Part shown: piece after piece, positions 17,972 through 26,781 of the stretch
How the letters are laid out: every line of letters starts with the position of its first letter
Position numbering within the stretch: position 1 is the first letter of the stretch
Assembly: GCA_028283825.1 (NCBI GenBank)
Contig: JAPWJW010000002.1
Coordinates: 372,001-436,000, forward strand
Direction of reading: 5' to 3'
DNA from: Azospirillaceae bacterium
GTDB taxonomy: Bacteria; Pseudomonadota; Alphaproteobacteria; Azospirillales; Azospirillaceae
DNA length: 64,000 nucleotides
The notes under the pieces: model-generated
What the model was told of the DNA's origin: nothing
Seen by the model: only the letters and a program-made list of their open reading frames with translations
Database searches by the model: none
Translations under genes and position numbers: made by a program

Positions 17972-18316
17972 ATGCTGGTGGTCGAGCAACCGGACGGCAC
18001 GCTGACCCATGTGCCGGAATGGATGACCGCCCCTGCAGCCCGTGACGCCGCCATCCGTGACGCTCCCCGCTTTCCCATGGAGGTATTGCAGGCTCTGCGT
18101 CTGACCGCTGACGCGGCCCTATCGTTGCTGTGTGAACGACGCAACGGAGGGCGGCATGAGGCATCGCGGAATGATGGTGCAGACGGATCTGTTCACGGCG
18201 ACCCGGCCACTGGCAGCTCTTCCGCAGGAGGTTGCGCGCCGAGTCTTGCCGCTTCTGGAACAACTTTTGCTGGAAGTCCTGGCGAGCGAGGCCGTGACGC
18301 TGGAGGGGAACGATGA
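17972..18316 (+). CDS. DUF5372-like accessory ORF of the recombinase element, copy A
   Basis: The 114-residue ORF starts MLVVEQPDGTLTHVPEWMTA. The frame is open before this ATG and encodes [20 protein letters not shown], like the start of DUF5372 proteins that often sit next to such recombinases. No usual start codon lies there, so the true start is unclear. The last ~50 codons overlap the next ORF and are probably not essential. The same ORF is present in copy B at 31540-31884. Function unknown. Confidence 0.5.
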   Translation: MLVVEQPDGTLTHVPEWMTAPAARDAAIRDAPRFPMEVLQALRLTADAALSLLCERRNGGRHEASRNDGADGSVHGDPATGSSSAGGCAPSLAASGTTFAGSPGERGRDAGGER

Positions 18317-18332
18317 ACAAGATCACCCCTGA
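18156..18332 (+). CDS. Short accessory ORF of the recombinase element, copy A
   Basis: 58 residues, MRHRGMMVQTDLFTATRPLA and a helical stretch PQEVARRVLPLLEQLLLEVL. GGAGGG lies 6-9 bases before the ATG. Its end overlaps the recombinase start by 20 bases, so the two are likely co-translated. It matches the layout of small ORFs before large recombinases of this type. Function unknown. Confidence 0.6.
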   Translation: MRHRGMMVQTDLFTATRPLAALPQEVARRVLPLLEQLLLEVLASEAVTLEGNDEQDHP

Positions 18333-20361
18333 CCACCTGGCCCGTCGCGCCTACATCTACGTCCGTCAATCCAGTGCCGACCAGCTCCTGCACAACCATG
18401 AGAGCCGACGGCGCCAATACGGACTGGCGGATCGTGCCCGCCAACTCGGTTGGACGGATGTGGTGGTGATTGACGATGACCTCGGGCGATCAGGTGGTGG
18501 CATCGCGCGTCCCGGGTTCGAGCGGCTGCTGGGGGCGATCTGCGAAGGGCGGGTCGGCATTGTCCTGGCGATCGAAGCGTCGCGGCTCGCCCGCAACGGC
18601 CGGGACTGGCACACGCTGTTGGAGTTCTGCGGCCTCGTTGACTGCCTGCTGGCGGACGAGGACGGGGTCTACGACGCGCGGCTTCCGAACGACCGTCTCG
18701 TCTTGGGCATGAAGGGCACCATGAGCGAGATGGAGCTTTCCATCCTGCGCCAGCGATCGCTGGAAGCTCTGCGGCAGAAGGCCCGCCGGGGCGAGCTGTT
18801 TTTGACCGTGGCGGTCGGCTACGTCAAAACCCGCCATGACCGGATCGCCCTGAATCCGGACCAACGGGTGCGCGAGGCGCTCGCCTTGGTGTTTCGCAAG
18901 TTCGCCGAGTTCCAGAGTATCCGGCAGGTCCACCTCTGGCTTCGTCAGGAGCAGATCAGGCTACCGGCTGTCGAACAGACCGCCGACGGCCCCCGCATCG
19001 CGTGGAAGCTGCCTGTCTACAACACCATCCACCATCTGCTGACCAATCCCGTCTATGGCGGCGCCTACGTGTTTGGTCGGACCGGCAGCCGGGTCAGCGT
19101 GCGGGATGGGCGCAAACATGTCGTGCGCGGCTTCCGTCGCGCCCAGTCGGAATGGGAGGTGTTGATCCCCGAGCATCACGAGGGCTACATCTCGTGGGCG
19201 GAGTTCGGAAGGAACCAGGCACTGATCGCCGATAACGCCAACGGCAAAGGGCTTATGGCCCGCGGTTCGGTGCGCCGCGGTGACGCGCTGTTGGCTGGGC
19301 TGCTGCGCTGCGGGCACTGTGGTCGACGACTGCACGTCTCCTACAGCGGCACGGGCGGCTATTGTGTGCGTTACAACTGCCGTGGCGCACACATCAATCA
19401 TGGAAGCGAACGCTGCATCTCGTTTGGCGGCTTGCGGGTCGATGGTGCCGTTGCGACAGAGGTCCTCAGGTTTCTGGCCCCATTGGGCATCGAGGCGGCC
19501 TTGCAGGCGATCGAAGCCCGCGAGGCCGAGGGGTCCGAGGCGCGCCGACAGACGGAACTCGCTTTGACCCAGGCCCGCTATGAGGCCGAGTTGGCACGCC
19601 GCCAGTATGATGCGGTTGATCCCGGCAACCGTCTCGTGGCGGCCGAGCTTGAGCGTCGGTGGAATGACCGGCTGGTAGAGGTCCACCGGCTGGAGGAACG
19701 CATAGGGGCGTTTGACGCCAACCCACGGGCCAGTTTCAAGGCCCAGGACCGTGCCCGCCTGATGGCGCTGGGCGCCGACATCCATACGCTCTGGCATCAT
19801 GCTGGCGCGACGGCGGAGACGCGCAAGCGTATCCTGCGCACGGTCATCATCGAGATTGTCGCGAGGGTCGCCGCCGACACGATCCACCTCACCATTCACT
19901 GGCAGGGAGGCGATCACACCAGTCTGACCGTGCCGAAGAACCAAACCGGCAAACACCGTTGGCGAACCGACGCCGACACCGGTGACCTCATTCGGACCCT
20001 GGCACGGCAGCAGCCGGACGGGGGTATCGCCGCGATCCTGAACCGGGCCGGTAAACGTACCGGCAAGGGTAATAGTTGGACCGAAGCGCGGGTGCGCAGC
20101 TTCCGCAGCGCCCATGGCATAGCCGTCTACAGGGAGGGCGAGATCGCTGAACGAGGGGAACTGACCTTGGAGGAAGCGGCCACACGCCTACAGGTCAGCA
20201 AGATGACGGTGTTGCGTCTGATCGCCGGTGGTGCCATCCAGGCAAACCAGGCGTGTAAGGGAGCGCCTTGGGCGATTCCTGAAGCCCAGCTATCCGGGCT
20301 CAATCCGGCTTACCGTCCGGTAACAAAAAATCCGGATCAGAAGACCTTTGATTTCCAATAA
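18313..20361 (+). CDS. Large serine recombinase, copy A
   Basis: 682 residues. The resolvase catalytic domain covers residues 1-150: RAYIYVRQSSADQ with the nucleophile Ser20, VVVIDDDLGRSGGG, AIEASRLARNGRDW. The Recombinase domain spans about 160-290. A zinc ribbon lies at about 333-370 (LRCGHCGRR, YCVRYNC). A coiled coil rich in Glu, Arg and Ala runs from about 400 to 480. At 617-660 a helix-turn-helix of the excisionase/MerR type (LTLEEAATRLQVSKMTVLRL IAGGAIQANQ) is fused at the end. It cuts and rejoins DNA at attachment sites by a serine linkage. The translation printed for copy B is identical. Confidence 0.95.
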   Translation: MNKITPDHLARRAYIYVRQSSADQLLHNHESRRRQYGLADRARQLGWTDVVVIDDDLGRSGGGIARPGFERLLGAICEGRVGIVLAIEASRLARNGRDWHTLLEFCGLVDCLLADEDGVYDARLPNDRLVLGMKGTMSEMELSILRQRSLEALRQKARRGELFLTVAVGYVKTRHDRIALNPDQRVREALALVFRKFAEFQSIRQVHLWLRQEQIRLPAVEQTADGPRIAWKLPVYNTIHHLLTNPVYGGAYVFGRTGSRVSVRDGRKHVVRGFRRAQSEWEVLIPEHHEGYISWAEFGRNQALIADNANGKGLMARGSVRRGDALLAGLLRCGHCGRRLHVSYSGTGGYCVRYNCRGAHINHGSERCISFGGLRVDGAVATEVLRFLAPLGIEAALQAIEAREAEGSEARRQTELALTQARYEAELARRQYDAVDPGNRLVAAELERRWNDRLVEVHRLEERIGAFDANPRASFKAQDRARLMALGADIHTLWHHAGATAETRKRILRTVIIEIVARVAADTIHLTIHWQGGDHTSLTVPKNQTGKHRWRTDADTGDLIRTLARQQPDGGIAAILNRAGKRTGKGNSWTEARVRSFRSAHGIAVYREGEIAERGELTLEEAATRLQVSKMTVLRLIAGGAIQANQACKGAPWAIPEAQLSGLNPAYRPVTKNPDQKTFDFQ

Positions 20362-20394
20362 CGTAGCGAGGTGGGCATCATGACGCGAGAGCGG

Positions 20395-20722
20395 GCTGGC
20401 CCAAGAGGTGGAGGACTTCGTGCCGGTCGATGAAGTCCAGTTGGGCCAGGGCCAGGATACGGTCCCTGTCGAGGGAAGGCTGGAAGGCGAAGTCGAAGCC
20501 CGCCAGCGTCTTGACGGTGAGGAGGCGGCCCATCTGGAGGGCTGCCTTGACACGGCGTGCTTCCCGGAGCGCCAGTTCCTCGCCGAGCAGGGCGTCGATG
20601 GCCTCCAGGGTGGAGAGGGTGCCGCGCTCAGCCTGGCGCAGGACGTGGTCCAGCGTTTCCAGGGCGCGCGGCATCTTCAGGCCCACCAGGTGGCGCCGGA
20701 TGCTGTCGAGGGTGGCGGTCAT
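20395..20722 (-). pseudogene. istB: istB (IS21 A), N-terminal part
   Basis: MTATLDSIRRHLVGLKMPRA at the start, then GRLLTVKTLAGFDFAFQPSL and RHEVLHLLGQP, where the recombinase element enters just before the GTGK codons. Reading on into the element adds ALAS and a stop at 20378. The ATG at 20722 overlaps the istA stop by 4 bases. Confidence 0.9.
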
Positions 20723-22017
20723 GGCGCGACCTCGCGCTGGATGTCGCCTTGGGCGAGCTGGCGGCCAACGGCGTCGTAGATGGCCAGGTCGCGCGGCGTA
20801 ACGATCTCGCCGGGCCGCCGTGGCGGCGGCGCCTGGGGGGCGCATTGCCGGGGTGTCGTGCTGTTGACAGGCGGCGGCAGGACACGATGCCCGGCGATCA
20901 GGTGCCGGTGTCCACGTCCCTCCAGCACAGGATGGACGGCGATCCGGCGGCCATCCTCCAGGATGTGTACCTGGTCGGCGGTGAGTTGCACTTCGACGGC
21001 GCGGCGCCGGGTGCTATCGGGCACGGAATAGAGGTTGCCGCCAACGGATACCATACCGTCCTTGGTGATGCGGCGTTCCAGGGACAGGACGGTGGCATAG
21101 GGCATCGGGGGGATGGGCTTGAGGTGGGGCCGCTCCTCGGCGAAGTGCTCGATGACGATGCGCTGGGTGGTGGCGTGGCGGCGGATGTTGGCGACCTGGT
21201 CCAGCCATTGGCGCAGTTGGCCGTTCAGGTCGTCGAGGTTGCGGAAGGTGCGACCCAGGAAGAAGTCCTGGCGGATGTAGCGGAAGGGCCGCTCGACCTT
21301 GCCCTTGGTTTTGGGGCGGTAAGGTTTACAGGCCTTGGGCAGGAAGCCGTAATGGGCAGCCAGCTCCAGCAGGCGGGCGTTGTAGGCGATGCCGCCATCG
21401 GCGCCGTCATCGCCCGCCGCCTCGCCCAGCACGGCGGTCTTCATGCGGTCGTAGAGGATGCGGGCGGGCACGCCGCCCAGGGCCTGGAAGACGGCGATAT
21501 GGCACCTCAGCACGGTGGCCAGGTCCTGGCGCGCGACGAAGCGTGCCCACAGCATGCGGCTGTGGCCCAGCACCAGGGAGAACAGCCACACCACCCGTTC
21601 CACGCCGGGCTCATCGGTGAAGCTGGCCTTGAAGTGGGCGAAGTCCACCTGGGCCTGATGCCCCGGCGGCGTCTCGAACCGCTGCTCATAGCCCTTGGCC
21701 GCCGCCGGTCGCACGGTGCGCAGGAAGTCCTTCACTGCCGTGTAGCCGCCGGAATAGCCCAGGGCCTGGATCTCCCGCAGCAGACGGCGGGCGCTCAGCC
21801 CGGGCACCGCGATCACCCGCTGGCGCAGGTAGGCCTCATAGGGCCCGACCACCGTGGGCTTGGACGGCCGGGGCGTATAGCGGGGCGGCTCCAGCCCCTG
21901 GGCGATGTAGCGACGGACAGTCTTGCGGTCCAGGCCGGTCTGCCGGGCAATGGCGGAGACGGTCAGCCCTTCACGGGCAAGTTCCAGGATCATGACGAGT
22001 TCCCCAAGTGTGACCAC
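20719..22017 (-). CDS. istA: IS21-family transposase IstA, element A
   Basis: 432 residues, apparently intact. An N-terminal helix-turn-helix (REGLTVSAIARQTGLDRKTVRRYI) precedes the DDE core: GHQAQVDFAHFKASF (first D), ARILYDRMKTAVLG (second D) and PYRPKTKGKVERPFRYIRQD (E). A C-terminal beta domain ends in ...REVAP. With istB broken, the element should be unable to move on its own. Confidence 0.94.
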   Translation of the reverse strand: MVTLGELVMILELAREGLTVSAIARQTGLDRKTVRRYIAQGLEPPRYTPRPSKPTVVGPYEAYLRQRVIAVPGLSARRLLREIQALGYSGGYTAVKDFLRTVRPAAAKGYEQRFETPPGHQAQVDFAHFKASFTDEPGVERVVWLFSLVLGHSRMLWARFVARQDLATVLRCHIAVFQALGGVPARILYDRMKTAVLGEAAGDDGADGGIAYNARLLELAAHYGFLPKACKPYRPKTKGKVERPFRYIRQDFFLGRTFRNLDDLNGQLRQWLDQVANIRRHATTQRIVIEHFAEERPHLKPIPPMPYATVLSLERRITKDGMVSVGGNLYSVPDSTRRRAVEVQLTADQVHILEDGRRIAVHPVLEGRGHRHLIAGHRVLPPPVNSTTPRQCAPQAPPPRRPGEIVTPRDLAIYDAVGRQLAQGDIQREVAP

Positions 22018-22169
22018 CAGTCCCCTCCCTCGCTCCTGCGAGGACAGTCTGGGTGACCAGCGGCCGCGAGGTCCCGGGGGGCATGCCCCCCGGGACCTCG
22101 CCGGTCAACGAAACTGGGGAAAATTCAGGCGCCACTTCTGGGGAGTATTCATTCGCCACTGACACATGG

Positions 22170-23188
22170 ACCGATCCGGGCCTGGATCATCGACGACACC
22201 GGCATGCCCAAGAAGGGCCGCCATTCCGTTGGCGTGGCCCGGCAATATTGCGGCCAACTGGGCAAGCAGGACAATTGCCAGGTCGCCGTCTCGCTGTCGC
22301 TGGCCTCCGACCACGCCAGCCTTCCCCTCGCCTTCCAACTCTATCTGCCCGACCCCTGGGCCAACGACCCAGCGCTACGGACCAAGGCCGGCGTCCCCGA
22401 AACGGTCGCCTTTCAGACCAAGCCGGCCATCGCCCTGGACCAGGTGCGTGCCGCTGTAGCGGCGGGTCTGCCCGCCGGCGTGGTGCTCATGGATGCTGGC
22501 TACGGCAACGACACCGCTCTGCGGGACGGGATCAGCGCGTTGGGCCTCGCCTATGTCGCTGGCGTCCACTCCAACATCACCGTCTGGCCGCCCGGTGTGG
22601 CGCCCTTGCCACCCAAGCCCTGGAGCGGCAAGGGGCGGCCGCCCTCACGCCTGCGTCGAAGCCCCGGACATGAACCGGTATCGGCGAAGGCACTGGCCAC
22701 TGGCCACTGGCCTGGCATCGGAAGCGTGGCAGACCGTCACCTGGCGTGAAGGCACCAACGCCCCGCTGACATCCCGCTTCGCCGCCGTTCGTGTCCATCC
22801 CGCCCATCGCGACAATGAGCGCGCCGAATTACGCCCGGCGGAATGGCTGCTCATCGAATGGCCGGAGGGAGAAGAAGAACCCACCAAGTATTGGCTATCG
22901 ACCTTGCCGGAGGCCACGGCACTGCCGTACTTGATCGACACCGCCAAGCTGCGCTGGCGCATTGAGCGCGACTACCTTGAACTCAAGCAGGAACTCGGCC
23001 TCGGCCACTATGAGGGCCGGGGATGGCGCGGATTCCACCACCACGCCACCCTTTGCATCGCCGCCTACGGATTCCTGCTCCGCGAACGGGCCGCGATTCC
23101 CCCCTCAGCTTCTGCTCAAACCAGGGGCATCAAGGCGCCTGACATTCCCGAAGGCTACAGACCAAGGGGCGCCGCCCCCACGGCCTGA
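22170..23188 (+). pseudogene. IS701-like transposase, C-terminal part with 7-bp duplication
   Basis: Encodes AWIIDDTGMPKKGRHSVGVA, GVVLMDAGYGNDTALRDGIS, and after a frame change AWQTVTWREGTNAPLTSRFA, LRWRIERDYLELKQELGLG and HYEGRGWRGFHHHATLCIAA. The frame change comes from a tandem CCACTGG-CCACTGG (22697-22710); taking out one 7-bp copy restores ALATGLASEAWQ. So the gene is broken both by the IS21-like element and by this slip. Confidence 0.88.
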
Positions 23189-23304
23189 GCGTCACGTCCC
23201 AACATCCATCGCCACAATGCGCATTACCATTGCAAGGGCTCTCGCCAGGACACTCCCGCGATGTCCTTGCTGTCAGCAATTGCGCATCTTGTGACACAGT
23301 AGAA

Positions 23305-24174
23305 CTAGTTGCAATTTACCTGCAAACTTAATTTATGGCCGTAGATCATTTCCAATAAATCGACAACCCTTTTTTCATCTCCCAAATCATTATCAATTTT
23401 CCTTATAAAGGGCTTATCTCTATTGCGCGCCATCTCAGAAAGCTGATCAAAATCTAAAATAGATGGACTTGAAGCGCCAGAAACCCATTTAAATTGAGTA
23501 ATATTTCCCTGAATGCAAAATTTAGAATAGTCGGAATTTAAAAGAATTGTTTGAAAATAAGATTCATCTGGAATGTTTGTTATCCGCAATCTTCTTTCTA
23601 TTTCGGACCCCGCAGATCCTACAACAAAATTTACATGCTCTTTTGCCAAAATAGACCACTGAGATCCCTTAAAATATGGAAAATTAGGCCGCTGTACAGC
23701 ATTGGTTTTAACCATGCCGCGCCCCAAATGCTCTACATATTCCCATTCCACACGCTCAGCCAGCCCTTCTAGCCATCTTGGGCACTCACCATCGGGTAAT
23801 TGATGCCAGGACATAATGCTCTGACCATCTTGCACCCAGTCCCGGATTTTGTTCGGCGACCATAGAGGAAGATGAGTCCCAGATAAGATAATCCCATGTG
23901 ACCAGGAGGTTTTCCCTTGAAGCGCCAACGACATCATATCAAGCGTAGCGTCAACTAAGCTCAACCCTCCCCATGAACATAGTCTAGTAGAAATAAGAGA
24001 AAAATTCTCTAATCCTTTGGTTGCTTCCCTCAAATCATCAAGCACTTTAGGGCAAGATCGCTTGTCGACATGCAATACAAATTGATCTTTAGGATTATAT
24101 AAGGCCTTCAGTAGCCGTATTGTTTGCCGAACGCAGGAATGTGCTAGTATAAAATATGCGATCGATGTGGACAT
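23305..24174 (-). CDS. Core-2/I-branching type glycosyltransferase (GT14-like)
   Basis: 289 residues. MSTSIAYFILAHSCVRQTIR at the start, FVLHVDKRSCPKVL, ISTRLCSWGGLSLVDATLDM, then HGIILSGTHLPLWS, GSQWSILAKEHVNFVV, and PDESYFQTILLNS. This is the pattern of bacterial relatives of beta-1,6-N-acetylglucosaminyltransferases, which add branch sugars in capsule or exopolysaccharide. The DNA is AT-rich compared with the chromosome. The TAG stop lies at the end of the IS701-like element, so a few C-terminal residues may be lost. It is 19 bases downstream of the pyruvyltransferase gene. Confidence 0.82.
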   Translation of the reverse strand: MSTSIAYFILAHSCVRQTIRLLKALYNPKDQFVLHVDKRSCPKVLDDLREATKGLENFSLISTRLCSWGGLSLVDATLDMMSLALQGKTSWSHGIILSGTHLPLWSPNKIRDWVQDGQSIMSWHQLPDGECPRWLEGLAERVEWEYVEHLGRGMVKTNAVQRPNFPYFKGSQWSILAKEHVNFVVGSAGSEIERRLRITNIPDESYFQTILLNSDYSKFCIQGNITQFKWVSGASSPSILDFDQLSEMARNRDKPFIRKIDNDLGDEKRVVDLLEMIYGHKLSLQVNCN

Positions 24175-24193
24175 TTATTCTTTATCCCTTATT

Positions 24194-25210
24194 TTATTTG
24201 AATTCAGTATCAATGAATTTTAGAGAATGCGTCCATGCCTCATAAAATGATCTATTCTTCCCATAAATATTGTCGCGAAAAACATGTTCCTTCATCAACA
24301 AACATGAAAGGATGTGCGCATGCAGCCGGTCAGTTTTCAAATTCTTTCCCAATCCTACGATATGCATACCTAAGATCAGACGCCTCATCGATATGAGGTC
24401 AAAATAGGATGGGGCGCCAAATATCCTGGAAATATCAGATTGCTTTAGATCGAATTCATCTAGAAGATTTCTTGATATATATCCATAATAATAATTTTCT
24501 TCATTGCACCAATCAATTACCATATCCGGTTTATCAGATGCCCCGCCATCATCTATTCTCTCTTGGTCATCTCTAACAATATACAACATCTCAAAATGAG
24601 GATCGAGCAGCGGGACGCGCTGGCAAATATAAGTAATTAATGGCATTAAGAAAAATGCGCAATCAGGGGCAAGAAAAACCCGATCATCACTTGCAAAGTT
24701 GTGTGCGAGACTTCTGCTTCTTTTATCTCTTGTAAATATAAAGCAATTCTTGTGCGCCAAGAACTTTTGAGATGACAAATTCATCTTTTCAGGAGATGAG
24801 AAATGTATCGTTTGCGGCAATACAATTACTCTGTTATTTGGGTATTTTTCTAGTAGAATTTCCCTTGATACTTGAAAGTTCTGGTATATATCGCCAAAAT
24901 TCCCCCCGCCCGACGTAACAATAGTCACATCCTGATTTAGGTTAGGCAGGCGACGAGATCGTACATCCCATGCTGTAAGTTCTGCAAGGCAGTGTTTCCC
25001 TAAGCTATTCATAGCCGCCTTTGCGCCTAACCAAATTAGATGATCTCCAGTATTTGTGTAATCGGGCCAGTCCACGAATATGTATTCTGGTCCCGAAATC
25101 AATTCAGCTAATTTCTCTCTGAATTGCGCGACATGATCAAATATCTCAAGCACGGCCATCACCCAGGTTAGAAGTCCATACCCTATCACAGCCGCTTGCG
25201 ACATCGTCAA
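24194..25210 (-). CDS. Polysaccharide pyruvyl transferase family protein
   Basis: 338 residues. Motifs are FVDWPDYTNTGDHLIWLGA near residue 45, VTIVTSGGGNFGDIYQNF, VIVLPQTIHFSSPEKMN, a central Asp-rich part, and SMRRLILGMHIVGLG near 275. This fits PssM/EpsO-like enzymes that put pyruvate ketals on exopolysaccharide sugars. The region is AT-rich and adjoins an IS5 element. The first ~17 residues (to LLTWV) may not belong to the protein; ATG at 25159 (MAVLEIFDHVAQF) is another start. It looks like a fragment of a larger polysaccharide locus. Confidence 0.85.
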   Translation of the reverse strand: MTMSQAAVIGYGLLTWVMAVLEIFDHVAQFREKLAELISGPEYIFVDWPDYTNTGDHLIWLGAKAAMNSLGKHCLAELTAWDVRSRRLPNLNQDVTIVTSGGGNFGDIYQNFQVSREILLEKYPNNRVIVLPQTIHFSSPEKMNLSSQKFLAHKNCFIFTRDKRSRSLAHNFASDDRVFLAPDCAFFLMPLITYICQRVPLLDPHFEMLYIVRDDQERIDDGGASDKPDMVIDWCNEENYYYGYISRNLLDEFDLKQSDISRIFGAPSYFDLISMRRLILGMHIVGLGKNLKTDRLHAHILSCLLMKEHVFRDNIYGKNRSFYEAWTHSLKFIDTEFK

Positions 25211-25257
25211 GCCCCACCCTAGCAGAGTGTCGGTGACAGATAATCTGACCGATCTCA

Positions 25258-26161
25258 GAGTCCGTTTTGGAAATCAGGGATGAGCGTTTCATGGTAGCAG
25301 ATTGCCGCCCATGGCGACGTAGATCATGGCCTGTGAGACATCGGTTCGCCGTTCATAATCACGAACGAGACGTCGCCAACGGATCATCCAGCCGAAGATG
25401 CGCTCGACAACCCAGCGGCGGGGCAGCACCCGGAATCCTTTCTGATCATCGCACCGGCGTATGACCTCGACGACGAAATCCAGGTAAGCGGCTTTGTTCA
25501 TCAGCTTCATGCGATCATAGGCGCCATCGGCGAACAGGTGTTTCACCCAAGGCCAGCGTTTGCGGATCGCCTCCAGGATCGCCTGTGCGCCGGCGCTGTC
25601 GGAGATATCGGCTGGTGTCAGCTTGACCATCAGCAGGCGCCCATCGGTATCGACGGCGATGTGCCGCTTGCGACCAACGACTGTCTTGCCCGCGTCGTAA
25701 CCCCTTGTTTCCGCATGCGGTGCTTTGACTGATTGGCTGTCAATCACCCCGGCCGTGGGGCTCGCTTCCCGACCCGCCCGCTCCCGATCAACCATCAGCG
25801 CGACATCGTGAATGGTCTGGAACAGAAACCGGCGCGCCATTTCGCGGAACCAACCGTAGACCGTCTGCCAGGGGCCGAAATTGGTCGGCAACATCCGCCA
25901 CCCGCAACCCGACCGGACAAGATAGCGAACCGCGTTGATCACTTCCCGAAAGTCAACCTCGCGCGGCCGGCCGCGGCGGCCTGGCTTCGGCATCAGTGAC
26001 GCGATCCGCTCCCACTCCTCGTCCGTCAGGTCAGACGGATAGCGCTTCGTCTTCTTGGCGATTTCGGTCATCCGACCACGGCTCTGCTTCGTCCACATCA
26101 ACAGCTTGAATCATGACATCGCCGACACCGCAAGGGCCTATGCTATTTTCCAAACAGCCTC
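25258..26161 (-). mobile_element. IS5-family element, copy 2
   Basis: 904 bp with the same ends and orientation as copy 1. The flanking triplets differ (TCA at 25255-25257, TTA at 26162-26164), so unlike copy 1 it lacks a matching target duplication. Its right end directly abuts the remnant of another IS5-type element. Confidence 0.92.
25289..26101 (-). CDS. IS5-family transposase, copy 2
   Basis: 270 residues, nearly identical to copy 1 (for example S versus P in ERIASLM, L versus V in RYLVRSG, F versus S in PTNFGPW). The DDE motifs IDSQSVKAP, FADGAYD and VVERIFGWM are kept, and it ends GGNLLP at a TGA. Probably active. Confidence 0.95.
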   Translation of the reverse strand: MMWTKQSRGRMTEIAKKTKRYPSDLTDEEWERIASLMPKPGRRGRPREVDFREVINAVRYLVRSGCGWRMLPTNFGPWQTVYGWFREMARRFLFQTIHDVALMVDRERAGREASPTAGVIDSQSVKAPHAETRGYDAGKTVVGRKRHIAVDTDGRLLMVKLTPADISDSAGAQAILEAIRKRWPWVKHLFADGAYDRMKLMNKAAYLDFVVEVIRRCDDQKGFRVLPRRWVVERIFGWMIRWRRLVRDYERRTDVSQAMIYVAMGGNLLP

Positions 26162-26165
26162 TTAA

Positions 26166-26620
26166 TGCCTATTTTCGCTCCCACCTTCGAGTTTCAGGAG
26201 GCGCCAATCGTCTCAGCAACACGCGGATGAACGCCAAACGGATCATAGTGACGCTGTTGCGGACATGTCGTTCCACGTCTTCGGTCAGCCGGCGGTAGTC
26301 GCGTATCCACGCAAAGGTGCGCTCGACCACCCACCGCTTGGCATCAGGGACAAAGCGCTTCACTGCCGCCGTCAGATTTTGGCCGATCACCATAGCGGCG
26401 CCCACGGTCTTTTCGACCCAGGTGGCCAGTGGTTTTCCGGCATAGCCTTTGTCGGCAAAGATGGCCTTCACCTTGCCCTTGATATCGCCCCCAGGCCATT
26501 TGGCCACCAAGCGCTTCAGCACCATCTTGGCGCCGCGTGTGTCATGAAAATTTGGCGGGTGTCACCGCCACATCCAATAGCAGACCGGTCGTGTCGGTTC
26601 GCGCCCATCCTGCGCTGCCA
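26166..26620 (-). pseudogene. Remnant of another IS5-type transposase
   Basis: The C-terminal half of a second IS5 subgroup transposase: ...AKMVLKRLVAKWPGGDIKGK, AIFADKGYAGKPLATWVEK, and AKRWVVERTFAWIRDYRRLT. Upstream, DTTGLLLDVAVTPA lies in another frame; one base must change in GCCAAATTTTCATGA to join them. The N-terminal half is missing. It lies between IS5 copy 2 and the split host gene. Confidence 0.8.
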
Positions 26621-26781
26621 GCGATTTTACAGGGCACAGGCTAAGAGAGTCGATTGATGCGCGCGCTAACATACCTTCGACAGAGCACGGAAGGCTATGT
26701 TGCCACGGGAAACACAACCCATATTTGGTTGCTTGTCCGATGGGCCGCTGGGCCCGACATTGGCGGTTCGGGGGATGCGAG

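Larger units (their letters stand above)
17849..20391 (+). mobile_element. Serine-recombinase element, copy A, inserted in istB Walker A codons
   Basis: 2543 bp between two CGG (CCG on the istB strand) core copies at 17849-17851 and 20392-20394. On the istB strand the left junction reads GGCCAGC-CCG-CTCTCGCG and the right GCCTCGA-CCG-GCACCGG. It carries the large recombinase and two short ORFs. Exactly the same length and end sequences occur in copy B (29462-32004) in another istB gene. No target duplication beyond the 3-bp core is present, as expected of serine integrases. Confidence 0.9.
17269..22164 (-). mobile_element. IS21-family element A, carrying a recombinase element
   Basis: 4896 bp, beginning TGTAAATGGCG and ending CGCCACTGACA (TGTCAGTGGCG inward), with a CCCCAGAAGTGGCG repeat near both ends. 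A 5-bp duplication CATGG flanks it (17264-17268, 22165-22169). Without the 2543-bp recombinase element it is 2353 bp, normal for IS21. It holds istA and a broken istB on the minus strand. Confidence 0.93.
16894..23305 (+). mobile_element. IS701-like element, split by the IS21-like element A
   Basis: The ends share AGTTCTACT(A/G)TGTCA in inverted orientation (16894-16908 and 23291-23305). Removing the 4896-bp IS21-like insertion and one 5-bp duplication leaves about 1.5 kb, the usual size for this family. No matching duplication flanks the outer ends, which suggests later deletion or recombination. The right end lies at the stop codon of the glycosyltransferase gene. Confidence 0.8.

Noticed and set aside
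17498-18316. 272-residue plus-strand protein
   Set aside because: A chimera: its first part is the antisense of istB and only the end is the DUF5372-like ORF of the recombinase element.
15985-26164. A composite transposon bounded by the two IS5 copies carrying the exopolysaccharide genes
   Set aside because: IS5 copy 1 has its own TCA duplication, and the outer flanks (TCA and TTA) do not match, so they did not move as one unit as far as can be seen.
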